This document shows, one piece after another, positions 1 to 10,600 of a DNA stretch of 64,000 nucleotides. The translations under genes were made by a program, and so were the position numbers. The stretch is from positions 248,001 through 312,000 of the forward strand of contig JADJVE010000001.1 of NCBI GenBank assembly GCA_016716715.1. Direction: 5' to 3'. Source of the stretch: Acidobacteriota bacterium. Lineage in GTDB: Bacteria; Acidobacteriota; Thermoanaerobaculia; UBA5066. The notes under the pieces were generated by a model. The model did no database searches, had not been told where the DNA came from, and was given only the letters and a program-made list of their open reading frames with translations. Each line of letters opens with the position of its first letter. The first letter of the stretch is position 1.

Positions 1-1369
1 GGCTCCAGTTGTCGATGTACGCGAGGTCGAGGTTCGTCCACTCCTCGAAGCGCGAGATCTCGTTGCGGCCCGACACCTGCCAGAGGCCCGTGACGCCCGG
101 CTTCATCGAGAGGCGCCGCCGCTGCCAGCGCTCGTAGCGCGCGACTTCCTCCGGGAGCGGCGGCCGCGGCCCGACGAGCGACATCTCGCCGCGCAGCACG
201 TTCCACAGCTGCGGGATCTCGTCGAGCGAGAAGCGCCGGATGAGCCGGCCGAACGCCGTGAGGCGCGGATCGATCGCGGACTTGAAGACCGGCCCGTCGT
301 GCTCGTTGAGGTGCGCGACTTCCGCGAGGCGATCCTCGGCGTTTTCCACCATCGTCCGGAGCTTCACGAGCGTGAAGGGCCTCCCGTTCAGGCCGACGCG
401 CGTCTGCCGGAAGAGCGCGGGCCCCTTCGACGTGAGCTTGATGACGAGCGCGGCGAGCGTGACGGGGACGACGGCGACTGCGCCGAGGAGAATCGACAGG
501 AGCACGTCGACGGTGCGCTTGGCCATCATCGCGGCGCTGTCGTCGGGCGTCGTCGAGAACGTGAGGAGCGGCGTCCCGTCGAGCTCCTCGAGCTCGACGC
601 GCGCGAGGACGTGCGGGAAGAAGTCGAGGACGAGGCGCGTCTTGACGCCCATCTCCTCGCACAGGAGGAAGAGATCCTCCATCTTCGGCAGGTCGCCCCG
701 ATCCACCGCGAGGAGCACCTCGTCGACGCTGAACTCCGTGAAGACGCGCGGGAAGTCCGCGAGCGTCCCGAGGTACGGCACGCCGTTGGACGTCGTCGTC
801 TCGCCGGGCTCGATCGGCTTCTCGCGGATGAGGCCGAGCAGCTTGAGGCCCCACCACGGGTGGTCGCGGATGAGCTTCGCCATCGAGGCGGCGCCGGGCG
901 TGTCGCCCACGAGGACGACCGTCCGGAAATTGAAGCCGAGGGCGCGCACGCGCCGGGCGACGAGGCGCACCGTGACGCGCTCGGCGACGAGGAGGACGAG
1001 GTTCACGACGAAGAACGCCGCGACGAACGGGCGCGAAATGAAGTCCCAGCGCGCGCCGAAGACGACGAGCGCGAGGAGGACCGAGCCGAAAAGGGCGGTC
1101 CGCGCGACGAGCGCGACTTCGTCCTTGAGCGCCTCCGTGCGGCGGCTGCGGTACGCCCCGCCCAGGAAGAGCAGGGCCGTCCAGATCAGGACGATCGGCC
1201 CGACGAGGACGAGGTACATGTTGAAGTCGTAGAGGGCGGTCAGGCGGCGCGCGAAAAGCGGAACGACCTCGCTGCGAAGGAGATACGCCACTGGCAGCGT
1301 CGCGAGGGTGACGCTGAGGTCGGCGGCGTACAGAAGGGCCGCAATGGTCCGGGCCTGTTGCTTCAGCAT
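1..1369 (-). CDS. Undecaprenyl-phosphate sugar phosphotransferase (exopolysaccharide priming enzyme), C-terminus cut by window edge
   Basis: The reverse-strand frame opens at an ATG whose first base is 1369 and stays open to base 1. It begins MLKQQARTIAALLYAADLS and has several hydrophobic N-terminal helices. A Rossmann-like middle follows (VVLVGDTPGAASMAKLI), as in the CoA_binding_3 region of these proteins. The C-terminal bacterial sugar transferase domain shows FRQTRVGLNGRPF, DEIPQLWNVLRGEMSLVGPR and KPGVTGLWQVSGR. Family members sit in the inner membrane and transfer a sugar-1-phosphate to undecaprenyl phosphate to start exopolysaccharide or O-antigen repeat units. About 456 codons are visible, near the usual 460-480, so little is missing. 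It lies 61 bases beyond the glycosyltransferase genes on the same strand, which fits one polysaccharide locus. The sugar specificity cannot be read from sequence. Confidence 0.93.
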   Translation of the reverse strand, partial: MLKQQARTIAALLYAADLSVTLATLPVAYLLRSEVVPLFARRLTALYDFNMYLVLVGPIVLIWTALLFLGGAYRSRRTEALKDEVALVARTALFGSVLLALVVFGARWDFISRPFVAAFFVVNLVLLVAERVTVRLVARRVRALGFNFRTVVLVGDTPGAASMAKLIRDHPWWGLKLLGLIREKPIEPGETTTSNGVPYLGTLADFPRVFTEFSVDEVLLAVDRGDLPKMEDLFLLCEEMGVKTRLVLDFFPHVLARVELEELDGTPLLTFSTTPDDSAAMMAKRTVDVLLSILLGAVAVVPVTLAALVIKLTSKGPALFRQTRVGLNGRPFTLVKLRTMVENAEDRLAEVAHLNEHDGPVFKSAIDPRLTAFGRLIRRFSLDEIPQLWNVLRGEMSLVGPRPPLPEEVARYERWQRRRLSMKPGVTGLWQVSGRNEISRFEEWTNLDLAYIDNWS

Positions 1370-1430
1370 CGGGGCAAACCCCGGCGAGGGGGCATGGGGA
1401 TGCTAGCAAGTGCCGCGAAAACGCGCCTCC

Positions 1431-2531
1431 TCACGCTCCCAGGAGGGCTTTTTCGTAGGCGTCCGTCACCGCGTCCCAGCGGTAGTGCTCGCGGGCCCGC
1501 CGGCGGGCGGCCAGGCCGGAGTGCCGGCGGAGCTCGGAATCGGCGAGGAGGGCCTGGATCGCGCGGGCCAGCGTCTCGGGCCGGGCCGCGTCCGCGTAGA
1601 GGCCGGCCTTCCCCGCGGTCTCCCGGTTTTCGGGCGTGTCGTGGACGACGAGCGCCCGGCCGAACCCCATGGCCTCGAGAAGCGCCGGGTGCGTGCCGCC
1701 GACCTCCGTCGCGTGGACGTAGACGGCGGCGTTCGCGAGGAGCTCGCGGTAACCCTCCCCGTAGAGCGCGCCGGGGAGGAGGACGCGCGAGTCCCTCGCG
1801 GCCTCGGCCGTCACGGCCGCGACGAACGCGTCGGCGTACGGCGCGCCGCCGAGCATCACGAGCGGAGCCGTGCCCGGGACCGAGCGGTACGCGCGCACGA
1901 CGGCGTCGGCGTTGTTCTCGGGCTCGAAGCGCGACACGTAGAGGACGTAGCCGCCCGGCGAAAGGCCCAGGCGCGTGAGCGCCCCCGTCCCCGCCGGTTC
2001 GGCGAGGTCCGAGCCGTACGGGATGTAGAGCGAGTCCTGCCCGTACGCCTCGCGGTAGTACGTCTGGATCGCGCGCGCGTCCGTCACGAGGACGTCCGGC
2101 ATCACGCAACTGAGGCGCTCGGACACGGCGTAGGCGAGGCGGCCGAGCGCGTTCCACTTCCGCCGGTTCCGCTCGAGCCCGTCGACGTTCAGGACGACGC
2201 GCGTTCCGGCGCCGAGCAGACGCACGAACCGGCACGCGAGCGCGTTGACGCCGTTGCACACGAGGACGGCGTCGTAGCCCTGCGCGGCGGCGTGGAGGCT
2301 GGAGAGCGCCGTGTGGACGACGGTCTCGAGGTACTTGTGCCGCACCGTCGGGAGGAAGACGACGCGAGCGCCGCGGTGGAGAGCCACCTCGGCGGCGGTT
2401 CCGCCGCGCCGCGCGTAGACGGTCACGGCGTGCCCGCGCGCGGCGAGGCGCGCGGAGAGCTCCTCGGCGAACGTCTCGAAGCCGCCGTAAGCCGCCGGGA
2501 CGCCGCGGGTCCCGAGAATCGCGATCTTCAC
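1431..2531 (-). CDS. Glycosyltransferase family 4 (GT-B fold), rhamnosyltransferase-like
   Basis: About 366 residues starting VKIAILGTRGVPAAYGGFET, a typical N-terminus for GT4 enzymes with a DUF1972-type acceptor domain. The C-terminal nucleotide-sugar half contains YVLYVSRFEPENN and EVGGTHPALLEAMGFGRAL, the expected E-x7-E type donor region. Such enzymes act on lipid-linked glycans at the cytoplasmic face of the inner membrane. The frame is open further upstream, but the GTG at 2531 overlaps the TGA of the preceding gene as GTGA. Two other junctions in this cluster show the same pattern, which decides the start. It is likely cotranscribed with the two GT2 genes before it. Donor and acceptor are unknown. 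Confidence 0.9.
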   Translation of the reverse strand: MKIAILGTRGVPAAYGGFETFAEELSARLAARGHAVTVYARRGGTAAEVALHRGARVVFLPTVRHKYLETVVHTALSSLHAAAQGYDAVLVCNGVNALACRFVRLLGAGTRVVLNVDGLERNRRKWNALGRLAYAVSERLSCVMPDVLVTDARAIQTYYREAYGQDSLYIPYGSDLAEPAGTGALTRLGLSPGGYVLYVSRFEPENNADAVVRAYRSVPGTAPLVMLGGAPYADAFVAAVTAEAARDSRVLLPGALYGEGYRELLANAAVYVHATEVGGTHPALLEAMGFGRALVVHDTPENRETAGKAGLYADAARPETLARAIQALLADSELRRHSGLAARRRAREHYRWDAVTDAYEKALLGA

Positions 2532-3553
2532 GCCTCGATCCTCGCGCCGCGCGGGTCGTCCGTGAACCAGCGCGCGAGGTCCGCGTCGGAAACCGTCCTG
2601 CGGCCCTGGATCTCGGCGCGCTTCTCGAGGAGGCGCTCGCGGTTTTCGGCGAGCCACCGGAGCGCCTCGAAGGACGTGCGCTCCACCGTCAGGCAGCCCC
2701 CGACGACGACCGCGTCGCGGAGGAACGTCCGGGGGAACGTTGCGCGGAGGTGCGCTTTCCCGGCGTTATTGATCCGGAGGAGGAAGCGGTTCTTGACGGA
2801 GTGGAGGTTCGCGAGCGCCGACATCTCGCGGCGCCGCTCCGGGAGGTTGCGCCGCCGGTGCCAGGCCACCGCGGCCGGGACGCAGCGCGCCGCCCAGCCC
2901 CGCCCGCGCAGGCGCCACGCGAGGTCGACGTCCTCGCGGTAGACGAAGAAATCGTCGTCGAAGAATCCCGTGGAGATCCGCGTGTCGGCGAGCGCCTCCG
3001 TCCGGAACAGCACGGCGCAGCCGGAGGCGCCGAAGATCCCGGCGGGCCGGTCGAACTGGCCGGCGTCGCGGTCTCCGGCGCCGGTGTCGAAGTGGCGTCC
3101 GTTCCGGGTCATCCGGATCCCGACGCTGTCGAGCACGGAGGTCGGCTCGAGGTCGGGCCCTTCCGCGCGGAGGATCTTCCCGGTGAACGCCGCGACGCGG
3201 GAGTGCTCGGGGCGCTCGGCGTCCTCGAGCAGCGTCGCGATGAAGCCGGGCGCGAGGACGACGTCCGTGTTCAGGACGAGGACCCACGGGATCCCGCGCT
3301 CGACGGCCTTCGCGATCGATCGGTTGTGGCCGCCCGTGTATCCGAGGTTCTCGCGCGACGGGAAGACCTCGAGGGGGACGGGCGCGACCTTCTCGAAGGC
3401 GGCGAACGTCGCGCGCGTCCCGTCCTCGGACGCGTTGTCGATGGCGGAGACGGCGATGTCGCGGAACGACTGCCCGAAGAGCGAGGGCAGAAGCCGCTCG
3501 GCGTCATGGGACTCGTTGTGCGTCACGAGCGAGACGAGGACGCGCGCCGTCAC
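2528..3553 (-). CDS. Glycosyltransferase family 2 (GT-A fold)
   Basis: A 341-residue protein beginning VTARVLVSLVTHNESHD. It has the GT2 layout: nucleotide-binding strand with VSAIDNASEDGT, then ENLGYTGGHNRSI, then the metal-binding LNTDVVLAPGF. A later FVYREDVDLAWRLRGRGW element resembles the catalytic ED and acceptor-helix region of rhamnosyl- and galactofuranosyl-type GT2 enzymes. The start is the GTG at 3553, which overlaps the TGA of the upstream GT2 as GTGA; the frame is open further but shows only low-complexity Arg/Pro sequence there. It presumably adds one sugar to a lipid-linked surface polysaccharide. Specificity is not predictable. Confidence 0.9.
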   Translation of the reverse strand: MTARVLVSLVTHNESHDAERLLPSLFGQSFRDIAVSAIDNASEDGTRATFAAFEKVAPVPLEVFPSRENLGYTGGHNRSIAKAVERGIPWVLVLNTDVVLAPGFIATLLEDAERPEHSRVAAFTGKILRAEGPDLEPTSVLDSVGIRMTRNGRHFDTGAGDRDAGQFDRPAGIFGASGCAVLFRTEALADTRISTGFFDDDFFVYREDVDLAWRLRGRGWAARCVPAAVAWHRRRNLPERRREMSALANLHSVKNRFLLRINNAGKAHLRATFPRTFLRDAVVVGGCLTVERTSFEALRWLAENRERLLEKRAEIQGRRTVSDADLARWFTDDPRGARIEA

Positions 3554-4494
3554 GCGTCCCCCGGGAGAAGCGCGGAGCGCCAGCCGAGGCCGAGAAGGCC
3601 CCGGGCGACCCGGACCTGTGCCGCGGCGACGTCCGGGCGCGGGTGGTCGGCGCGGACGACGGGCGCGAGCACGAGGCGCAGCGCGGCGCCGAGAAGCGTC
3701 GCCGCCCAGGCCGCGGCGCGCACGGGGAGGGACGCGTGCCGCGCGAGGTAGCGGAACTGGTTTCGCACGTAGAGCGGGCGGAAGTCGCGCCACGAGAGCG
3801 CGTCCATCGCGACGCCGCCGACGTGCGTCGCGTGCGCGGACGGGACGTAGCGGATCCGGCCGCCGCGCTCGAGGAGCTTCGCGCAGAGGTCGACGTCCTC
3901 GAACCACGCGGGCGCGAACGCCGGGTCGAATCCGCCGGCGGCCTCGAAGTCGGTGCGCCGCACGAGGAGGGCGGCGGCGGCGGGCTGCTCGACGTCGAAC
4001 GCCTCGTCGCGGGATCGGTCGAGATAGCGGTCGCGCCGGAGCCACGGGTTGGACGGGAAGAGACGGTCGACGAGGAGGGCCTCGCGCAGGATCGCGCCGA
4101 GGCGCGGCAGGCGGCGCAGCTGGAACTCCTCCTGCCCGTGGCCGGTGAGGCGCGGCGCGGCGGCGACGATCGCGGGGTCGGCGTCGAGGGCCGAGAGGAG
4201 GGCCGCGAGCGCGGATGCGCCGTCGAGGAGCGCGGCGTCGGGGTTCATGAAGAGGATCGCCTCGGACGGGGCCCCTTCTTTCGCCGCGAGATTGCAGGCC
4301 GGGCCGAACCCGAGGTTCGCGCCCGCCTCGACGACGCGCGCGCCCGCGGCCCGGGCGACGCCGGCCGACCCGTCCGTCGAGGCGTTGTCGACGACGACGA
4401 CGGGCACGCCGGGCGGCACCGATTTCACGGCGGCCGGCAGGTGCGCGGCGGAGTTCCACGACACGATCGCGACGAGGACGCGGGGGGCGGTCAA
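3550..4494 (-). CDS. Glycosyltransferase family 2 (GT-A fold), first gene of the minus-strand cluster
   Basis: A 314-residue GT2 enzyme. Visible elements are VLVAIVSWNSAAHL, VVVDNASTDGS, NLGFGPACNLA and the metal-binding LFMNPDAALL, with WFEDVDLCAKLLERGG in the catalytic and acceptor region. The best start is the TTG at 4494; no in-frame ATG lies close upstream. It would head a transcript diverging from serS, whose start is only 71 bases away. Its last four bases overlap the next glycosyltransferase gene. It is a paralogue of that neighbour, so the two probably add successive sugars. Confidence 0.87.
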   Translation of the reverse strand: MTAPRVLVAIVSWNSAAHLPAAVKSVPPGVPVVVVDNASTDGSAGVARAAGARVVEAGANLGFGPACNLAAKEGAPSEAILFMNPDAALLDGASALAALLSALDADPAIVAAAPRLTGHGQEEFQLRRLPRLGAILREALLVDRLFPSNPWLRRDRYLDRSRDEAFDVEQPAAAALLVRRTDFEAAGGFDPAFAPAWFEDVDLCAKLLERGGRIRYVPSAHATHVGGVAMDALSWRDFRPLYVRNQFRYLARHASLPVRAAAWAATLLGAALRLVLAPVVRADHPRPDVAAAQVRVARGLLGLGWRSALLPGDA

Positions 4495-4565
4495 GCCTGT
4501 CGATGATAGTGCGGCGGGAGGGCTGCTTGAATCCCGGCGGCGCGCCCGACAGAATGCAGGGCTGA

Positions 4566-5852
<1,287 letters not shown>

Positions 5853-5899
5853 AGCGCCTTGATCACTTGACGCCCTCCGGCGGCAACCCCAAGTTTACT

Positions 5900-5911
5900 T
5901 ACCGGTCGGTA
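5900..5911. promoter_or_regulatory. Inverted repeat TACCG-GT-CGGTA, candidate operator for the adjacent TetR repressor
   Basis: A perfect 5-base inverted repeat with a 2-base spacer lies 45 bases upstream of the tetR ATG. TTGACG, a possible -35 element, lies about 30 bases further upstream. The half-site CTTACCG-type sequence is typical of operators for AcrR-like TetR regulators that control their own efflux operon. Autoregulation is inferred from position and symmetry only. Confidence 0.55.
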
Positions 5912-5955
5912 GTTCCTTTGGGGAACGAGCTGGTAGGAATCTGGAGGCCGTCAGG

Positions 5956-6576
5956 ATGCCCGCGGAGGCGACGGAAAAGTCTGTAGAGAAACGACTTCAG
6001 GATGCCGCGATCCAGCTCTTCACGGAACGCGGGTACACGGCGACCTCCGTGCGGGAGATCGTCGAGCGTGCCGGGGTGACGAAGCCCGCCCTCTACTACC
6101 ACTTCGCGAGCAAGGAAGACCTCTACCTTGCGATCCTCAACGACCTCGCGCGCCACACGGACGAGGTGATCGCAAGGAGCCGCGTGTCGAGCGGCCCGGT
6201 CCGCGAACGGCTGGCGAGGTTCCTGGTCGGGATGTTCGAGGCCTTCGAGGAGAAGAAGGCGGGCGTGCGGCTCATCAACGCCGTTTTCTGGGGGCCCGCC
6301 GAGGGCGCCCCGCCCTTCGACTTCCAGACCTTCCACGACAAGCTCCTCGTCGTCATGCGGGAGATCGTCCGCGAGGGGATCGCCGCCGGCGAGCTCCGCG
6401 CCGCGGACCCCGCCGACATGACGCTCGCCCTCATGGGCGTCCTCTCGTTCACGATGGACCTCACGCTCGCACGGCCGGAGCTCGGCGTGGGCAAGGACGG
6501 CCTGCGGCGCGCGCTCGACCTCCTCTTCGAGGGCCTGGCCGCGCCGGGCCCCGCCTTCAAGGAGACCCTCCGATGA
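5956..6576 (+). CDS. TetR/AcrR-family transcriptional repressor of the efflux operon
   Basis: A 206-residue regulator. Residues about 10-56 form the TetR helix-turn-helix: LQDAAIQLFTERGYTATSV, EIVERAGVTKPALYYHF and SKEDLYLAIL. The C-terminal part is helical and fits a ligand-binding and dimerisation domain; its ligand is not predictable. The ATG at 5956 has GGAGG about 10 bases upstream. The stop overlaps the next gene by four bases (ATGA). It is therefore the first gene of a tetR - fusion protein - RND/TolC operon. It probably represses the operon through the palindrome at 5900-5911 until a toxic substrate binds. Confidence 0.93.
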   Translation: MPAEATEKSVEKRLQDAAIQLFTERGYTATSVREIVERAGVTKPALYYHFASKEDLYLAILNDLARHTDEVIARSRVSSGPVRERLARFLVGMFEAFEEKKAGVRLINAVFWGPAEGAPPFDFQTFHDKLLVVMREIVREGIAAGELRAADPADMTLALMGVLSFTMDLTLARPELGVGKDGLRRALDLLFEGLAAPGPAFKETLR

Positions 6577-7682
6577 CGCGTTCGACCGCCGCCCTCCTTC
6601 TTTGCAGCGTCCTCGCCCTCGCCGTCGCCGGTTGCGGCAAGCCGGTCGCCGGAAACGGCGCCTCCGGCGCCGGCCGGCCGGCCGTCGCCGTCGAGACGGC
6701 AAAGGTCACTTCCGCCGACCTCGAGCAGGCGGTCGAGGTCGTCGGCACGCTCACGGCGCGCAGCGAGGCCGACGTGAGGACGGAGTACAGCGGCACCGTC
6801 GCCGAGGTCTACGTGACCCAGTGGGTGCGCGTGAAAGCCGGCACGCCGCTCGCCCGCCTCGACACGCGCGAGGCGGACGCGACCGTGGCGGCCGCGCGCG
6901 CGGCCGCGCTCCAGGCCGAGGTCGCCGTGCAGCGCGCCGCGCGAGAGCTGGACCGGAGCGCCAAGCTCAAGCAGGCGGGGCTCGCGACGCAGCAGGGGCT
7001 CGACGAGGCGAAGACGGTCGACGAGGCCGCGCGGGCGGGCGAAGCGGCCGCGAAAGCCCAGCTCGCGATGGCCGAAACGCGGAGGACCAAGGCCGTCCTC
7101 CGCTCTCCGATCGACGGCGTGGTCGCGACGCGGAACGTCAACGTGGGGGACTTCGTCGAGAACATGGGAAATCCCCCGCCGATTTTCCGCATCGTCGACA
7201 ACCGGCTTCTCGAGCTGACGGCGAGCGTGCCGTCGGCGCGCATGGCGGAGCTGAGGGCCGGCCAGCCGTTCGCCTTCTCGAGCGACGCGTTCCCGGGCAA
7301 GGAGTTCGCGGGCCGGGTCTCGTTCATCAACCCGGCCGCGGACGAGGCGAGCCGGACCGTGAAGGTGAAGACCGAGGTGCCGAACCCGGACGAGTCGCTC
7401 AAGGCGGGGCTCTTCGTGAAGGGCCGGATCGTCACCGGGAAGAGGAGCTCGATTCTCGTCGTCCCCCGTTCGGCGCTCGTCTCGTGGGACACGGCGGCGC
7501 GCTCGGCCGGCGTCTTCGTCGTGGAAGGCGGCACCGCGAAACGGCTCCTCGTCGAGACGGGGGCGGCGTCCGGCGACCGCGTGGAGATCGTGAAGGGGCT
7601 CGCGGCGGGCCAGGAGGTCGTCACGCGGGGCGGCTTCAGCCTGCGCGACGGCGATCGCGTGCAGGCGCCCGCGAAGGCCTGA
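6573..7682 (+). CDS. RND efflux periplasmic adaptor (membrane fusion protein), lipoprotein
   Basis: A 369-residue HlyD/AcrA-type adaptor. The signal sequence ends in the lipobox LAVAGCG, with Cys21 as the predicted lipidated residue. Then come a biotinyl-lipoyl-like half motif (SGTVAEVYVTQWVRVKAGTP), an alpha-hairpin of about 60 residues, the second lipoyl half (VLRSPIDGVVATRNVNVGDF), a beta-barrel and a membrane-proximal domain. It would bridge the pump and the outer-membrane channel. It overlaps tetR by four bases and ends three bases before the pump gene. GGAG lies 9 bases before the ATG. Confidence 0.95.
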   Translation: MTRSTAALLLCSVLALAVAGCGKPVAGNGASGAGRPAVAVETAKVTSADLEQAVEVVGTLTARSEADVRTEYSGTVAEVYVTQWVRVKAGTPLARLDTREADATVAAARAAALQAEVAVQRAARELDRSAKLKQAGLATQQGLDEAKTVDEAARAGEAAAKAQLAMAETRRTKAVLRSPIDGVVATRNVNVGDFVENMGNPPPIFRIVDNRLLELTASVPSARMAELRAGQPFAFSSDAFPGKEFAGRVSFINPAADEASRTVKVKTEVPNPDESLKAGLFVKGRIVTGKRSSILVVPRSALVSWDTAARSAGVFVVEGGTAKRLLVETGAASGDRVEIVKGLAAGQEVVTRGGFSLRDGDRVQAPAKA

Positions 7683-7685
7683 GCC

Positions 7686-10600
7686 ATGTTCCTCTCGAAC
7701 CTCTCCATCAAAAAGCCGGTCTTCGCGACCGTGCTCATGCTCGCCCTCGTGACGCTCGGCATCTTTTCGTACCGGCGCCTCGCGATCGACATGTTCCCGG
7801 ACGTCGAGATCCCGGTCCTCTCCATCTTCACGCGGTTCCCGGGCGCCTCGCCCGAGACGGTCGAGCGCGAGGTCACGAAGAAGCTCGAGCAGGCGGTCAA
7901 CCCGATCTCGGGCGTCAAGCACGTCTTCTCGACCTCGCGCGAGGGGCTCTCGACGGTCATCGTCGAGTTCAACCTCGAGGTGAAGATCAACGACGCGGCG
8001 CAGGACGCGCGCTCGAAGATCTCGGCGATCCGGAACGATCTCCCTCAGGGAATCGAAGAGCCGGTCATCCAGAAGCTCGACATCGGCGGGATGGCGGTGG
8101 TGTCGCTCGCGGTGAGGTCCGACGCGATGACCCCGCGCGAGCTGACGACGCTCGTCGACCGCAGGGTCAAGCGCCGCCTCGAGAACCTTCCGGGCGTGGG
8201 CAAGGTCGACCTCGTGGGCGGGAGCAAGCGCGAGGTGAGCGTCGACCTCGACCGGGCGCGGCTCGACGCGCTCGGCCTCGGCGTGGACGAGGTCGTCGCC
8301 GGGCTCTCCGGCGAGAACGTGAACACGCCCCTCGGCCGGCTCGACGGGGGCGGCCAGGAGCTGCCGGTGCGCGTCTCGGGCAAGCCGAAGGAGGTGCCGG
8401 GCTTCAAGTCGATGGTCGTCGCGACGCGCGGCGGCGTCGCCGTGACGCTCGGGGAGGTCGCCGACGTGAGGGACGGCGTCGAGGAGCGGCGCAAGCTCGC
8501 GCTCGTCAACGGCGTGCCGGCCGTCGCGCTCGACGTCTTCAAGCAGAGCAAGGCGAACACCGTCGGCGTCGTCGAGGCCGTCACGCGCGAGATCGACCGC
8601 CTCCGGATCGAGCTTCCGCCGTCCGTCGAGATCCAGCTCGTGAGGGACGGCTCCGTGATGATCAAGGAGTCCGTCCACGACGTCACGAACACGCTGATTC
8701 TCGGCGGCGTCCTCACCGTCCTCATCGTCTTCTGCTTCCTCAACTCGTGGCGGTCGACCGTCATCACGGGCCTCACGCTCCCGATCTCCGTCATCTCGTC
8801 GTTCATCGCGATGTACTTCCTCGGGATGACGCTGAACGTCATGACGCTGATGGCGCTGTCTCTGGCCATCGGCCTCCTGATCGACGACGCGATCGTCGTC
8901 CGCGAGAACATCGTGAGGCACCTCGAGAAGGGGCAGGACCACATGTCGGCCGCCCGCGACGGCACGGCGGAGATCGGGCTCGCGGTTCTCGCGACGAGCC
9001 TCTCGATCATCGCGGTCTTCGTCCCGGTCGCGTTCATGAAGGGCATCATGGGCCGCTTCTTCTTCCAGTTCGGGATGACGGTCGCGTTCGCGGTCCTCGT
9101 CTCCCTCTTCGTCTCCTTCACGCTCGACCCGATGCTCTCGTCGCGCTGGGTGGACCCGGACGTCGAGCGGAAAGGGGAACGCAGCGCGGTGGCGCGCGTC
9201 CTCGACCGCTTCAACGGCTGGTTCGACCGCACGGCCGACCGGTACCGGGCGCTCGTCGGATGGGCCCTCGACCACCGCCGGACCGTCCTCGGCCTCGCGG
9301 CCGCCGCGTTCTTCGGCGGGCTGTTCCTGTTCGGGACGCTCCAGAGCGAGTTCATGGTCAACGCGGACCAGGCCGAGTTCCAGGTCAAGTTCAAGACGGC
9401 CCCGGACGCGTCGTTCGAGGAGACGCGCGGCCGGATGGGCGCCGTGCTCGCCGAGCTGAAGAAAATGCCCGAGGTCAAGCACACCTACGCCTCGATCGGC
9501 GCGGGCGAGACCGGCACCGTCCGTGATGCGCGCGTCTACGTCAAGCTCGTCGAGGCGAAGGAGCGGAAGAAGCACGCGACGGTCCTCGCGGCCGAGGCCC
9601 GCAGGCGGATCGCCCCGATCGCCGGGATCATCCCGTCGGTCGAGATCCAGACCGACGAGTTCGCCGAGAAGCCGATCATGGTGTCGATCCGCGGCGAGGA
9701 GATCCCGCTCCTGAAGAAGTACGCCGCGCAGCTGAAGGAAGCGGTTTACGGGGTGCCCGGCATCGTCGACGTGGAGATGACGCTCGAGCTCGACCTGCCC
9801 GAATACCGGCTCGTCGTGGACCGCGAGCGCGCTTCGGACGCGGGCCTCTCGACGCCCGCGATCGCCCGGACGATCGGCGCGCTCGTCGGCGGGCAGACCG
9901 TGACGACGTACGAGGACGAGGAGGGCGAGGCGGTCGACGTGAGGGTCCGCCTCCCGCTCGCGATGCGCCGCGACGTCTCGCAGATCGGGGAGCTGAGGAT
10001 CGCGGTCCCGGGCGGGAAGAGGGCTCCCGCTCTCGTCCCGCTCTCGGAGCTCGTCCGGGCCGAGAGGGCGACGACGCCCTCGGAGATCTCGCGCCGCGAC
10101 CTCTCGCGCGAGGTCCTCCTCACCGCGAACCTCGACGGGGTCCCGCTCGGAACGGCCGTCCAGAAGATCCGGGAGGCCTCCGGGAAAATTCCGATGGCCC
10201 CCGGCTACCGGATCTACTTCCCGGGCGAGGCCGAACGGATGGAGGAGAGCTTCGGGTACATGGCCGAGGCGCTTCTTCTCGCGGTCGTCTTCGTCTACCT
10301 CATCCTCGCGGCCCAGTTCGAGTCGTTCATCGAGCCGCTCTCGATCATGCTGTCGCTCCCGCTGTCGATCGTCGGGATGGCGGGAATGCTCGCGCTGACG
10401 GGCGACACCGTGAACATCATGTCGCTCATCGGGCTCATCCTCCTGATGGGCCTCGTCACGAAGAACGCGATTCTCCTCGTCGATTACACGAAGGTGCTCC
10501 GCGCTCAGGGGATGGACCGCCGGACCGCGCTCGTCACCGCGGGAAGGACGCGGCTCCGCCCGATCATGATGACGACGCTCGCGATGATCTTCGGGATGCT

